A DNA stretch of 64,000 nt from Buchnera aphidicola (Aphis gossypii) (GTDB lineage: Bacteria; Pseudomonadota; Gammaproteobacteria; Enterobacterales; Enterobacteriaceae). The translations under genes and the position numbers were made by a program. Position 1 is the stretch's first letter. Each line of letters opens with the position of its first letter. This document shows, piece by piece, positions 51,478 to 60,710 of the stretch. The notes beneath the pieces are model-generated. The model was not told the DNA's origin. It ran no database searches and saw only the letters and a program-made list of their open reading frames with translations. The DNA lies in the NCBI RefSeq assembly GCF_013394915.1, contig NZ_CP056771.1, positions 248,001 through 312,000 on the forward strand, read 5' to 3'.

Positions 51478-51930
51478 TTGAATTCTAATATTTCAAACAT
51501 CAAAAAAATTTTAAAAACTTTACCACATCGCTATCCTTTCTTATTAATTGATAGAATTTTAGATTTCAAGATATCTAATTATTTAAAAGTATTAAAAAAT
51601 TGCACTATAAATGAACCTTTTTTTCAAGGACATTTTTTTAAAAATCCTATTTTTCCCGGTGTTTTAATTATTGAAGCTATGGCTCAAGCAGTTGCTATTT
51701 TAATACATAAAAGTACTGGAGGTTTAAATATCAATAAGTTATATTATTTTGTTGGTATTGAACATGCGAGATTTAAAAAAAATGTTATTCCTGGAGATCA
51801 AATTTTTATTGAAGTGTTTTATTTAGAAAATAAAAAAAACTTAATTAAATTTAAAGCTATTGCGGAAGTACAGAATATAAAAATTTGTTATGCTACTATT
51901 CTTTTTTATAAAAAATCAGTAATTAATTAA
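51478..51930 (+). CDS. fabZ: 3-hydroxyacyl-[acyl-carrier-protein] dehydratase FabZ
   Basis: Hotdog-fold enzyme that dehydrates beta-hydroxyacyl-ACP in fatty acid synthesis. It has 150 residues (E. coli 151). The active-site pair is H52 (FFQGHFFKNPIFPGVLI) and E66 (IIEAMAQAVAIL). LPHRYPFLLIDRI and ARFKKNVIPGDQI are also typical. The start is TTG at 51478, supported by end-to-end alignment; E. coli fabZ also starts with TTG. AAAAGG lies about 10 bases upstream. The lpx genes around it in E. coli have gone. Confidence 0.95.
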   Translation: MNSNISNIKKILKTLPHRYPFLLIDRILDFKISNYLKVLKNCTINEPFFQGHFFKNPIFPGVLIIEAMAQAVAILIHKSTGGLNINKLYYFVGIEHARFKKNVIPGDQIFIEVFYLENKKNLIKFKAIAEVQNIKICYATILFYKKSVIN

Positions 51931-51959
51931 AATATTTTTATATTAAATTTGGAATATAC

Positions 51960-54900
51960 ATGATTTCAAAAAAATTTGTTCATCTACACGTGCATAGTGA
52001 TTATTCGATATCTGATGGATTATCTAAACCTGAAAATTTAGTAAAAAAAGCTGTTTCTTTAGGAATGATGGCTTTAGCAATTACAGATTTTACTAATTTG
52101 TATGGTGTAATAAAATTTTATAATTCTGCGCATAATTTAGGATTAAAACCTATTATTGGTGCAACAGTCAAATTTATTTCAGAGTTTATAAAACATGATT
52201 TAGTAGAATTAACTGTGTTAGCTGCAAATCAAGAAGGCTATAAAAATTTAATTTCTTTAATTTCTCGTGCATATGAAAAAGGATATATTAATAATAAATT
52301 TGTAACAATAGAAAAAAAATGGCTTTCAGAAAATAATAGTGGGTTAATATTACTTTCGGGAGGTTGCCGAGGTGAGATTGGAAAAATTTTATTGCGCAAT
52401 CAATCTTTATCAGTAGTTTCTTCTTGTTTAAAGTTTTATAACACATATTTTCCTTCTTCCCATTATTTAGAATTAATACGAACAGGTAGACAAGACGAAG
52501 AAAAATATTTACATCTAGCTGTAGATTTATCTTATTCTAAAAGTATTCCAGTAGTTGCAACTAATGACGTTTGTTTTTTAAAAGAAGAAGATTTTAAAAT
52601 TCATCAAATTAGAATTGCAATTCATGAAGGAGAAATTTTAAAAAACTCTAAAATTCAAAATAACTATAGTAAACATCAATTTTTAAAAAGCGAAGAAGAA
52701 ATATTTAATCTTTTTTCTGATATTCCTGAGGCATTAATTAATAGTGTAGAAATTGCAAAACGTTGTAATGTTTTTATATCTTCTGGAAAGTATTTCTTAC
52801 CTCAATTTCCAACTACTCAAAAAAGTGTTAAAGATGATTTAACTATAAAAGCTAAAAAAGGATTAAAAAAACGTTTAAAAATATGCTCTTCTAATATTAA
52901 AGCAGACAACCAAGTGTATCTAAAATATAAAAATCGTTTAAATATGGAATTAGAAATAATAAATAAAATGGGTTTTCCTGGTTATTTCTTAATTGTAATG
53001 GAATTTATACAATGGGCAAAAAAAAATAATATTCCAGTCGGACCTGGACGAGGTTCAGGCGCAGGTTCATTAGTTGCATATGCATTAAATATCACAGACA
53101 TAGATCCTTTATCATTTAATTTGTTATTCGAGCGTTTTTTGAACCCAGAACGTATCTCTTTACCTGATTTTGATATTGATTTTTGTATGGAAAAAAGAGA
53201 TCGGGTAATCGAACATGTTGCAGATGTATATGGTAGAAATGCAGTAGCTCAAATCATTACTTTTGGAACAATGACTGCAAAAGCTGTAATTAGAGATGTA
53301 GGAAGAGTTTTAGGTTATCCTTATGGATTTATTAATAATTTGTCTAAATTAATACCTTTAGATCCAGGAATAACACTCAATGAAGCTTTTTCTAAAAACT
53401 CAGAATTATATGCTCTTTATAAAAATGATGAAGATATAAAAAAATTAATTGATATTTCCAAAAAATTAGAAGGAGTTAACAGAAATATTGGTAAGCATGC
53501 AGGTGGAGTTGTTATTGCTCCTACTAAAATTACTGATTTTTGCCCGTTATATTGTGACGAAAACGGAAAAAATCCTATAACTCAATTTGATAAAAATGAC
53601 ATTGAATATGTTGGTTTATTAAAATTTGATTTTCTTGGTTTACGTACATTAACAACAATCAATTGTACAGTAAATATGATTAACAAAAGGTTATTTCCGG
53701 ATAAAAAAAAAATCAATATTCACTCAATTCCCTTAAATGATAAAAAATGTTTTAATTTACTAAAAGAATGTAAAACTACAGCTATTTTCCAATTAGAATC
53801 TTATGGAATGAAAGATTTAATTAAAAGATTAAAACCAGATTGTTTTGAAGATATTATTGCGCTTTTAGCTCTTTTTAGACCTGGTCCATTACAATCAGGA
53901 ATGGTGGATAATTTTATAAATCGAAAACATGGATATGAAAAAATTTCATATCCTGATAATAAATGGCAACATTTACTTTTAAAGCCAGTATTAGAATCAA
54001 CTTATGGAATTATTTTATATCAAGAACAAGTGATGCAAATTGCTCAAATTTTAGCAGGTTTTACTTTAGGAAAAGCGGATATTTTAAGACGAGCTATGAG
54101 TAAAAAAAATGCGAAAGATATGGCTAAACAGAGAAAATTTTTTTTAAAAGGATCTCAAAAAAATGGAATTAATATAAATTTAGCAATGAAGATTTTTGAT
54201 TTATTAGAAAAATTTGCAGGATATGGATTTAATAAATCGCATTCTGTAGCTTACGCTTTTATTTCTTATCAAACATTATGGCTAAAAACATATTATCCTG
54301 CAGAATTTATAGCTTCTACTATGAATTCTGATATAGATAATATAGAAAAAATTATAATTTTAGTACATGAAGCATATAATATTAAATTGAAAATTATTCC
54401 CCCTAATATTAATTTAAGTAAATATGAATTTTATGTTGATAATTTTAACAATATAATTTACGGTCTTGGAGCTATAAAAGGAATAGGTGCAAATTCAATT
54501 AAAAGCATTGTTGAAGAAAGAGAGAAGAATGGCTGTTTTCGTGATCTATTTGATCTATGTACACGTTCTGATCCTAATAAAATTAATCGCAGGATATTGG
54601 AAAAGTTAATTATGTCAGGTAGTTTAGATTCTATCGATAAGAATAGAAATTATTTGCTTGATTTAATCGAAGATGCAATTAAAGTTTCGAAAGAACATAT
54701 AAAAATTAAAAATAATCGACAAGCTAGTCTTTTTGGTGGATTTAAAGATGAATTAAATATGACAAAAAAATATAATTCATCTCAATTGTTGTATTCTAAA
54801 GAAAATGAATTAAAAAATGAATATCAAGTTTTAGGTTTTTATTTAACATCACATCCTATTGATCAATACGCAGAAGAATTGAAATATTATATAAAAAATT

Positions 54901-55427
54901 TGAAAAACTCAATATTAAAATTTAGTAATAAAAATCAGATATTTTTAGGAATTGTGATTTCAATTAAAACGAAAATAACAAAAAATAAAAATAAAATGAT
55001 TATATTAACATTAGATAATTATACAAGTCGTTTAGAAGTTATAGTTTTTAAGAAAGTATTTGATTCATTTGAAAATTTAATTAAATTAAATGAAATTTTA
55101 ATAATTAAAGGCACAATAGAGCCAACTAAAAATTCAAAAATAATAGCACATGATATTATGAATTTGACATTAGCACGAGAGAAATATATTAAAAAATTAA
55201 TAGTTATATTTCCTCGGAAAAAAGATAAATTTTTCTTAGAAAAATTATATCAACTATTAAAAAAACAAGAAAAAGGAAATATTTTTATTGACATATTTTT
55301 TCAAACAACACAGCCTTCTTTAAATTTAATAAAACAAACGAATTTTAATATTAAGGTGAATAATGAATTTTTGCATGAGCTAAAATTTTTAGTTGGATCA
55401 AATAATATAAAATTAAAATTTTATTAA
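51960..55427 (+). CDS. dnaE: DNA polymerase III alpha subunit
   Basis: Replicative polymerase catalytic subunit. It has 1155 residues (E. coli 1160). An N-terminal PHP domain (HLHVHSDYSISDG, residues 8-20) is followed by the C-family polymerase core: GPGRGSGAGSLVAYAL, the catalytic aspartates in LPDFDIDFCMEKR (about 400-412), FGTMTAKAVIRDVGR, NRNIGKHAGGVVIAP, FDFLGLRTLT (third Asp) and RPGPLQSGMVDNFI. The beta-clamp-binding QASLFGG motif is near 922, then an OB domain. The start is ATG at 51960. It converges on proS with a single base between the stop codons. Confidence 0.97.
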   Translation: MISKKFVHLHVHSDYSISDGLSKPENLVKKAVSLGMMALAITDFTNLYGVIKFYNSAHNLGLKPIIGATVKFISEFIKHDLVELTVLAANQEGYKNLISLISRAYEKGYINNKFVTIEKKWLSENNSGLILLSGGCRGEIGKILLRNQSLSVVSSCLKFYNTYFPSSHYLELIRTGRQDEEKYLHLAVDLSYSKSIPVVATNDVCFLKEEDFKIHQIRIAIHEGEILKNSKIQNNYSKHQFLKSEEEIFNLFSDIPEALINSVEIAKRCNVFISSGKYFLPQFPTTQKSVKDDLTIKAKKGLKKRLKICSSNIKADNQVYLKYKNRLNMELEIINKMGFPGYFLIVMEFIQWAKKNNIPVGPGRGSGAGSLVAYALNITDIDPLSFNLLFERFLNPERISLPDFDIDFCMEKRDRVIEHVADVYGRNAVAQIITFGTMTAKAVIRDVGRVLGYPYGFINNLSKLIPLDPGITLNEAFSKNSELYALYKNDEDIKKLIDISKKLEGVNRNIGKHAGGVVIAPTKITDFCPLYCDENGKNPITQFDKNDIEYVGLLKFDFLGLRTLTTINCTVNMINKRLFPDKKKINIHSIPLNDKKCFNLLKECKTTAIFQLESYGMKDLIKRLKPDCFEDIIALLALFRPGPLQSGMVDNFINRKHGYEKISYPDNKWQHLLLKPVLESTYGIILYQEQVMQIAQILAGFTLGKADILRRAMSKKNAKDMAKQRKFFLKGSQKNGININLAMKIFDLLEKFAGYGFNKSHSVAYAFISYQTLWLKTYYPAEFIASTMNSDIDNIEKIIILVHEAYNIKLKIIPPNINLSKYEFYVDNFNNIIYGLGAIKGIGANSIKSIVEEREKNGCFRDLFDLCTRSDPNKINRRILEKLIMSGSLDSIDKNRNYLLDLIEDAIKVSKEHIKIKNNRQASLFGGFKDELNMTKKYNSSQLLYSKENELKNEYQVLGFYLTSHPIDQYAEELKYYIKNLKNSILKFSNKNQIFLGIVISIKTKITKNKNKMIILTLDNYTSRLEVIVFKKVFDSFENLIKLNEILIIKGTIEPTKNSKIIAHDIMNLTLAREKYIKKLIVIFPRKKDKFFLEKLYQLLKKQEKGNIFIDIFFQTTQPSLNLIKQTNFNIKVNNEFLHELKFLVGSNNIKLKFY

Positions 55428-55428
55428 A

Positions 55429-57138
55429 TTATTTTAATCGATTTTTTAAAAAAGAAACAATTTCTTTAATATTAACAAGAATATTTTTTTTGTTTTTTCT
55501 TTCTCGATATTCTACTTTTTCTTTGTCTATGTAACGTTTACTAACAATAATTTGGTGAGGAATACCAATCAAATCTATTTCATTAAACATAATACCTGGT
55601 CTTTTCTTCCGATCGTCTAAAATTACATCTATTTTCTCATTCTTCATTTTTTCATATAGTTCCTCTGCAATTTTTTTCGTTTCTTTGCAGTTATTCATAT
55701 TGATAGGTAAAATAGCTACTTCAAAAGGAGAGATACAACTCGGCCAAATGATACCCTTTTTATCATAATTTTGCTCAATTATAGATGCGATAATTCGTGT
55801 TATTCCAATTCCATAACACCCCATATATAAATTTTTTTGTTTTCCAGATTTATCTTTGACTAATGTGTTCATTTTCTTAGAATATTCTTTTTCTAATTGA
55901 AATATATGTCCAATTTCGATACTTTTTTTAATTTCTAAGGATTTTGATCCATCTGGTCCTAAATCGTTTTTTGTAATTTTCCTAATATCAACAATAGTTG
56001 GAATTGGAATATCTATGTTCCAGTTTACATTAATAAAAAATTTTTTATTAACATTTGCTCCAATAGTAAAATTTTTCATATAATATACTGAAACATCAGC
56101 AAAAATTGGTACATTTAGGTTTAAAGGCCCTAAAAATTTATTTTTAACACCTATTAGTTTTATAGTTTCTTTTTCATTGATGAATTGTAATGGTTTTGAA
56201 AAAACATTAATTTTTTCTACTTTAAATAAATTTAATTCATGTTCTGATCGTATTAATAAAGCTGCAAATGAAGACTGATTATTTTTATCTGTTCGGATCA
56301 AAATAGTCTTTATTAAATTTTTTATAGGAAATTGTATTTCATCAACATTTTTAATGGATTTTATACTTTTAGTTATATTATGAATATTTTCAGGGATTTT
56401 TTTAAAAAAGTTAATAGATTCTATTGATTTAGCTGTATTGATATTAGAAGAATATGATGTATTTTTAGAAAATACTATTTCATCTTCTCCATTATCAGAT
56501 AAAGCTTGAAATTCATGAGAAATTTTACCACCCATAGATCCAGAATCAGCATGAACTACTCGGAATTGAAGTTGCATTTGATTAAATATATTAATATAAC
56601 TTTTATAAAATTTATCATAAGTTTTTTTTAAGCATTCTTTACTTATATGAAAAGAGTAAGCATCTTTCATAATAAATTCGCGAGCTCTAATAATTCCAAA
56701 TCGTGGGCGTATTTCGTCTCTAAATTTAGTTTGAATTTGATATACAATTAATGGCAGTTCTTGATATGAACGTATTTCATTGCCAATTAAATAAGTCACA
56801 ACTTCCTCATTGGTTGGGCCTAATATAAATTGTTGATTACGTCGATCAAAAAATTGTAGTAATTCTTTTCCATACGTATTCAAACGATTGCTTTCTTCCC
56901 ATAGTTTTTTAGGTTGTATAATAGGTGTAGAAATTTCTAAAGCGTTTATTTTTTTCATTTCACAAGAAATAATTTTTTTTATTTTTTTTAATACCTTTAA
57001 ACCTGTTGGAAGCCAAGTATATAAACCTGAAGATAATTTTCTTATCATTCCACTTCTTAGCATAAGTTGATGACTAATTATTTTCGTATCATGAGGGGTT
57101 TCTTTTAAAGTTAGTAGTAAATATTTACTTGCTCGCAT
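55429..57138 (-). CDS. proS: Prolyl-tRNA synthetase
   Basis: Charges tRNA-Pro. It has 569 residues (E. coli 572), of the bacterial type with the insertion (editing) domain between motifs 2 and 3 (about 230-380). Class II motifs: motif 1 around GLYTWLPTGLKVL, motif 2 QTKFRDEIRPRFGIIRAREFIMKDAYSFH, motif 3 YGIGITRIIASIIEQN. GPTNEEVVT and GKISHEFQALSDNGED are conserved. The start is ATG at 57138. The stop codon is one base from that of dnaE, so the two mRNAs must overlap in their 3' ends. Confidence 0.96.
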   Translation of the reverse strand: MRASKYLLLTLKETPHDTKIISHQLMLRSGMIRKLSSGLYTWLPTGLKVLKKIKKIISCEMKKINALEISTPIIQPKKLWEESNRLNTYGKELLQFFDRRNQQFILGPTNEEVVTYLIGNEIRSYQELPLIVYQIQTKFRDEIRPRFGIIRAREFIMKDAYSFHISKECLKKTYDKFYKSYINIFNQMQLQFRVVHADSGSMGGKISHEFQALSDNGEDEIVFSKNTSYSSNINTAKSIESINFFKKIPENIHNITKSIKSIKNVDEIQFPIKNLIKTILIRTDKNNQSSFAALLIRSEHELNLFKVEKINVFSKPLQFINEKETIKLIGVKNKFLGPLNLNVPIFADVSVYYMKNFTIGANVNKKFFINVNWNIDIPIPTIVDIRKITKNDLGPDGSKSLEIKKSIEIGHIFQLEKEYSKKMNTLVKDKSGKQKNLYMGCYGIGITRIIASIIEQNYDKKGIIWPSCISPFEVAILPINMNNCKETKKIAEELYEKMKNEKIDVILDDRKKRPGIMFNEIDLIGIPHQIIVSKRYIDKEKVEYRERKNKKNILVNIKEIVSFLKNRLK

Positions 57139-57371
57139 ATATTAAGGTCTCAATAAAAATAAAAAGTTATTTAAAAATTAAAATATTTATTTTAATTATC
57201 AATATTAATTCTATTATATAATAAAATATTTTAAAAATATTTTTTCATACTTTTAATATTTAAGTTGAATTGAATTTTATTAGAAAAATATTTTATAAAT
57301 TTCTTATTATTTTTTGTAGTCTATTAATTTCTCATTAAGCAAAATAATTATAATGGTTAAAAATATTTAAA

Positions 57372-58523
57372 ATGAATTATGATATGCATGAAGAAAAAAC
57401 TGAAAAACCAACTGAACATCATATTAAAAAATCTCGGAAAAAGGGTAAAACGAGATATTCTCGTGAATTAAATTCTTTATTAATTTTAACAGTTGGATTG
57501 TTGAATTTATGGTTTTGCAGGAATTCAATTATACTTGAATTCAAAAGAATTTTATCTAATAGTTTTGATTTTAACAATGATATTATTTTAAATAAACAAA
57601 ACATTTTATTAAATATTTTTACTTCTTTAAAAAAAGTTTTTATTATTTTTACTCCATTTTTAGGATCTTTATTTTTTGTGATTATAGTGCCTGCTATTTT
57701 TTTTAGTGGTATTCAATTTAATTTAAAATCATTAAAATTTGATCTTAAAAAATTAAACTTAATAAAAGGATTAAAAAGAATCTTTTCTTTAAAAATTTTT
57801 TTTGAATGTTTTAAAAACATATTAAAGTTGATTTTTATTGGAAGTATAGTTTTTTGGTATTTATGGTTGCATTTTTCTGAAATATTATTTTTTGATATTA
57901 AAGATATTTTTTCTGTTTTTTCTTTTGGTTTTTATACTATTATTCGTTGTTGTATTTTAACAGTATTAGGTTTAATTCCAATTGTTGTTTTTGATATTTT
58001 TTGGAGTCAATTTCAATACTATAAAAAATTAAGAATGACTCGTCAACAAATTAAAGATGAATTTAAAGAGCAAGAAGGTCATCCACATTTAAAAGTTAGA
58101 ATTCGTCGACAGATGAAAGAAAATTTTCGTAGAAGAATGATTTTAAATATTCCTAAATCTGATGTTATTATTACTAATCCTATAAAATATTCTGTAGCGC
58201 TCAGGTATGATGAAAAAAAAATGAATGCGCCTAAAGTAATAGCAAAAGGTTCAGGTTATTTAGCCATTCAAATACAGAATACTGCAAATAAATATAATAT
58301 TCCTATAATTTCTGCTCCTGCATTAGCTCGTTCATTATATCGTTATGCGGAAATAGGACAATATATTCCTGGTCCTCTTTATAAAGCTGTTGCTGAAGTT
58401 TTAGCGTGGGTTTGGAAAGTCAGAAAATGGAAAAAAGAAGGTGGAATTTTTCCAAAACAACCAAAAAATATATTCGTTCCATCGGAATTAAATTTTACAG
58501 GAGAAAGCGAAAGCAATGGTTAA
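57372..58523 (+). CDS. flhB: Flagellar export protein FlhB, with altered autocleavage motif
   Basis: Inner-membrane component of the flagellar type III export gate that sets substrate class. It has 383 residues (E. coli 382). EKTEKPTEHHIKKSRKKG at the N-terminus, four hydrophobic segments (about 30-210), then the cytoplasmic domain with RQQIKDEFKEQEGHPHLK. The self-cleaving NPTH motif reads NPIK (N269-P270-I271-K272, in DVIITNPIKYSVALRY). APALARSLYRYAEIGQYIPG and AVAEVLAWVWK are conserved. The start is ATG at 57372; the end overlaps flhA by 8 bases. Buchnera has no flagellar filament but keeps basal bodies, so export of non-flagellar proteins has been proposed. Confidence 0.95.
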   Translation: MNYDMHEEKTEKPTEHHIKKSRKKGKTRYSRELNSLLILTVGLLNLWFCRNSIILEFKRILSNSFDFNNDIILNKQNILLNIFTSLKKVFIIFTPFLGSLFFVIIVPAIFFSGIQFNLKSLKFDLKKLNLIKGLKRIFSLKIFFECFKNILKLIFIGSIVFWYLWLHFSEILFFDIKDIFSVFSFGFYTIIRCCILTVLGLIPIVVFDIFWSQFQYYKKLRMTRQQIKDEFKEQEGHPHLKVRIRRQMKENFRRRMILNIPKSDVIITNPIKYSVALRYDEKKMNAPKVIAKGSGYLAIQIQNTANKYNIPIISAPALARSLYRYAEIGQYIPGPLYKAVAEVLAWVWKVRKWKKEGGIFPKQPKNIFVPSELNFTGESESNG

Positions 58524-60609
58524 TTTTTCTTCTATTTTTCGCATTATAAAAAATTTTAAAAACACTCAATGGAAAGTATTAGCGGGACCAATATTAATTT
58601 TAATTATTTTATCAATGATGGTGTTACCACTCGCGCCTTTTATTTTAGATGTTTTTTTTACGTTTAACATTGCCTTATCAATTATTATTTTACTTGTTTC
58701 TATGTTTACTAGAAAAACTTTAGATTTTGCTGCTTTTCCAACTATTTTACTATTTTCAACATTATTAAGGTTAGCATTGAATGTTGCATCTACGCGTGTA
58801 ATTTTTCTAAATGGACATAGAGGAACTTATTCAGCAGGTAGAGTAATCGAATCATTTGGGCATTTTTTAGTGGGTGGAAATTTTGCTATTGGTATAGTGG
58901 TATTTGTCATTTTAGTGATCATTAACTTTATGGTAATTACTAAAGGAGCGGGTAGGATAGCAGAAGTTGGAGCAAGGTTTATATTAGATGCTATGCCTGG
59001 TAAACAAATGGCAATTGATGCTGATTTAAATGCAAGTTTGATTGGTGAAGCAGAAGCTAAAAAACGTCGATTACAAATTACACAGGAAGCTGATTTTTAT
59101 GGATCTATGGATGGAGCAAGTAAATTTGTACGAGGAGATGCCATTGCTGGTATTTTGATTATGATTCTTAATATATGCGGTGGATTAATTATCGGTGTGT
59201 TTCAACATGACATGTTATTAACTAAAGCTGCTGAAGTTTATACCTTATTAACCATAGGAGATGGTTTAGTTGCCCAAATACCTGCATTAGTAATTTCTAC
59301 TGCTGCTGGTGTAATTGTTACAAGAGTTAGTACTAATCAAAATGTTGGCGAGCAAATGATAAGTCAATTATTTTACAATTCTCAGGTAATTTTGTTAAGT
59401 GCTGTTGTTTTAGGTATACTTGGTTTAGTTCCTGGGATGCCAAATATAGTATTTCTTACATTTACAATTTTATTATTTTTTCTTGCTTGGAGATTGAATC
59501 GTAAAGAACGTAGTTTTAAGAATGATATTTCATCAAGACCTAAAAACCAACATGAACCGATGTTAAATTCAACGACTGAAGCTTCTTGGAATGATGTTGA
59601 ACTAGAAGATCCTATAAGAATAGAAATAGGGTTTAATTTAATTCCTATGTTAGATGTTAAAAAAAACGGTGATTTATTAGAAAAAATTCGAATTGTTCGA
59701 AAAAAAATTGCAAAAGAAATTGGATTTCTTCCTCCTTTAGTTCACATTAAAAACAATATGAACTTAACTAAAAATTCATATCGTATTTTTATTAAAGGTA
59801 TAGAAATAGGTCATGGAGAATGTTTATACGGAAAATTAATGGCAATTTCTACTGGTCAAGAAATAGAATCACTACCTTTTACGATAGTCAATGAACCTGC
59901 TTTTGGTTTATCTGGTTATTGGATTGATAAATCATTTAAAACAGAAGCAGAAAAAAAAGGATATTCTGTAGTTGATTCGAGCTCTATCATTGCAACACAT
60001 TTAAATTTTCTAATTTCTCAGAATATTGATGAATTATTTGGTCGTTATGAAACTCAGCAGCTATTAAATCGTGTAAATTCAGAAGTTCCTAAATTAACTG
60101 AAGATTTAATACCTAATATAATTGATCTTACGACTTTACATAAAATTTTAAAAAATTTAATTTTAGAAAAAGTTCCAATAAAAGACATGCGAACTATTTT
60201 AGAAACGTTATCAGAACATGCTATTAATCAAAAAGATGCAAATGAACTAACTAGTGTTGTTCGAATATCTTTAAGTAAAGTCATAATTCAAAAATTATTT
60301 TACAAAAAAAATGTTATTGAAGTAATGGTTTTAGAATCTAATTTAGAGCAATTATTATTGAATAGCGTGAAAGGAGAAAAAATTAATATAGAACCAGGTT
60401 TATCTGAGATGCTATTGTCTAAAACCAAAGAAGCAATTGATAAACAAAAGTTAATAAAAGCTCCTATTGTTTTATTAGTACCTCATGTTTTGAGGTTATT
60501 TCTATCTAGATTTTTACGTGTTCATTTTTCAGAATTAACTGTTTTGTCTCAATTTGAAATAAATGCAATAAATAATATAAAAGTTACTAATATAATTGGA
60601 AGCACATAA
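58516..60609 (+). CDS. flhA: Flagellar export protein FlhA
   Basis: Main export gate protein of the flagellar type III apparatus. It has 697 residues (E. coli 692). Eight hydrophobic segments lie in about 1-330, with the FHIPEP signature region RLALNVASTRVIF and the conserved cytoplasmic loop GAGRIAEVGARFILDAMPGKQMAIDADLNA. The C-terminal domain binds chaperones in E. coli, here with GHGECLYGKLMAI, IDKSFKTEAEKKGY and LIPNIIDLTTLHKILKNLI. The start is ATG at 58516, translationally coupled to flhB. flhE, which follows in E. coli, is absent. Confidence 0.97.
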   Translation: MVNFSSIFRIIKNFKNTQWKVLAGPILILIILSMMVLPLAPFILDVFFTFNIALSIIILLVSMFTRKTLDFAAFPTILLFSTLLRLALNVASTRVIFLNGHRGTYSAGRVIESFGHFLVGGNFAIGIVVFVILVIINFMVITKGAGRIAEVGARFILDAMPGKQMAIDADLNASLIGEAEAKKRRLQITQEADFYGSMDGASKFVRGDAIAGILIMILNICGGLIIGVFQHDMLLTKAAEVYTLLTIGDGLVAQIPALVISTAAGVIVTRVSTNQNVGEQMISQLFYNSQVILLSAVVLGILGLVPGMPNIVFLTFTILLFFLAWRLNRKERSFKNDISSRPKNQHEPMLNSTTEASWNDVELEDPIRIEIGFNLIPMLDVKKNGDLLEKIRIVRKKIAKEIGFLPPLVHIKNNMNLTKNSYRIFIKGIEIGHGECLYGKLMAISTGQEIESLPFTIVNEPAFGLSGYWIDKSFKTEAEKKGYSVVDSSSIIATHLNFLISQNIDELFGRYETQQLLNRVNSEVPKLTEDLIPNIIDLTTLHKILKNLILEKVPIKDMRTILETLSEHAINQKDANELTSVVRISLSKVIIQKLFYKKNVIEVMVLESNLEQLLLNSVKGEKINIEPGLSEMLLSKTKEAIDKQKLIKAPIVLLVPHVLRLFLSRFLRVHFSELTVLSQFEINAINNIKVTNIIGST

Positions 60610-60630
60610 TATTTTTTTAAAATACAGATT

Positions 60631-60680
60631 GGTGTGGTTTTAAGTGGTACGTTTTATTAGTACTACATTATTACCTCACC
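60631..60680. other. Nested hairpin between convergent flhA and argS
   Basis: An inner stem pairs GTGGTAC (60644-60650) with GTACTAC (60660-60666), one G-U, across a nine-base loop. An outer stem pairs GGTGTGG (60631-60637) with CCTCACC (60674-60680) with one mismatch. TTACTGATATTTTT follows on the plus strand. It may terminate flhA transcription, but it is more elaborate than the other terminators here. Confidence 0.4.
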
Positions 60681-60710
60681 TTACTGATATTTTTAAAAGA
60701 AAATTTATTT

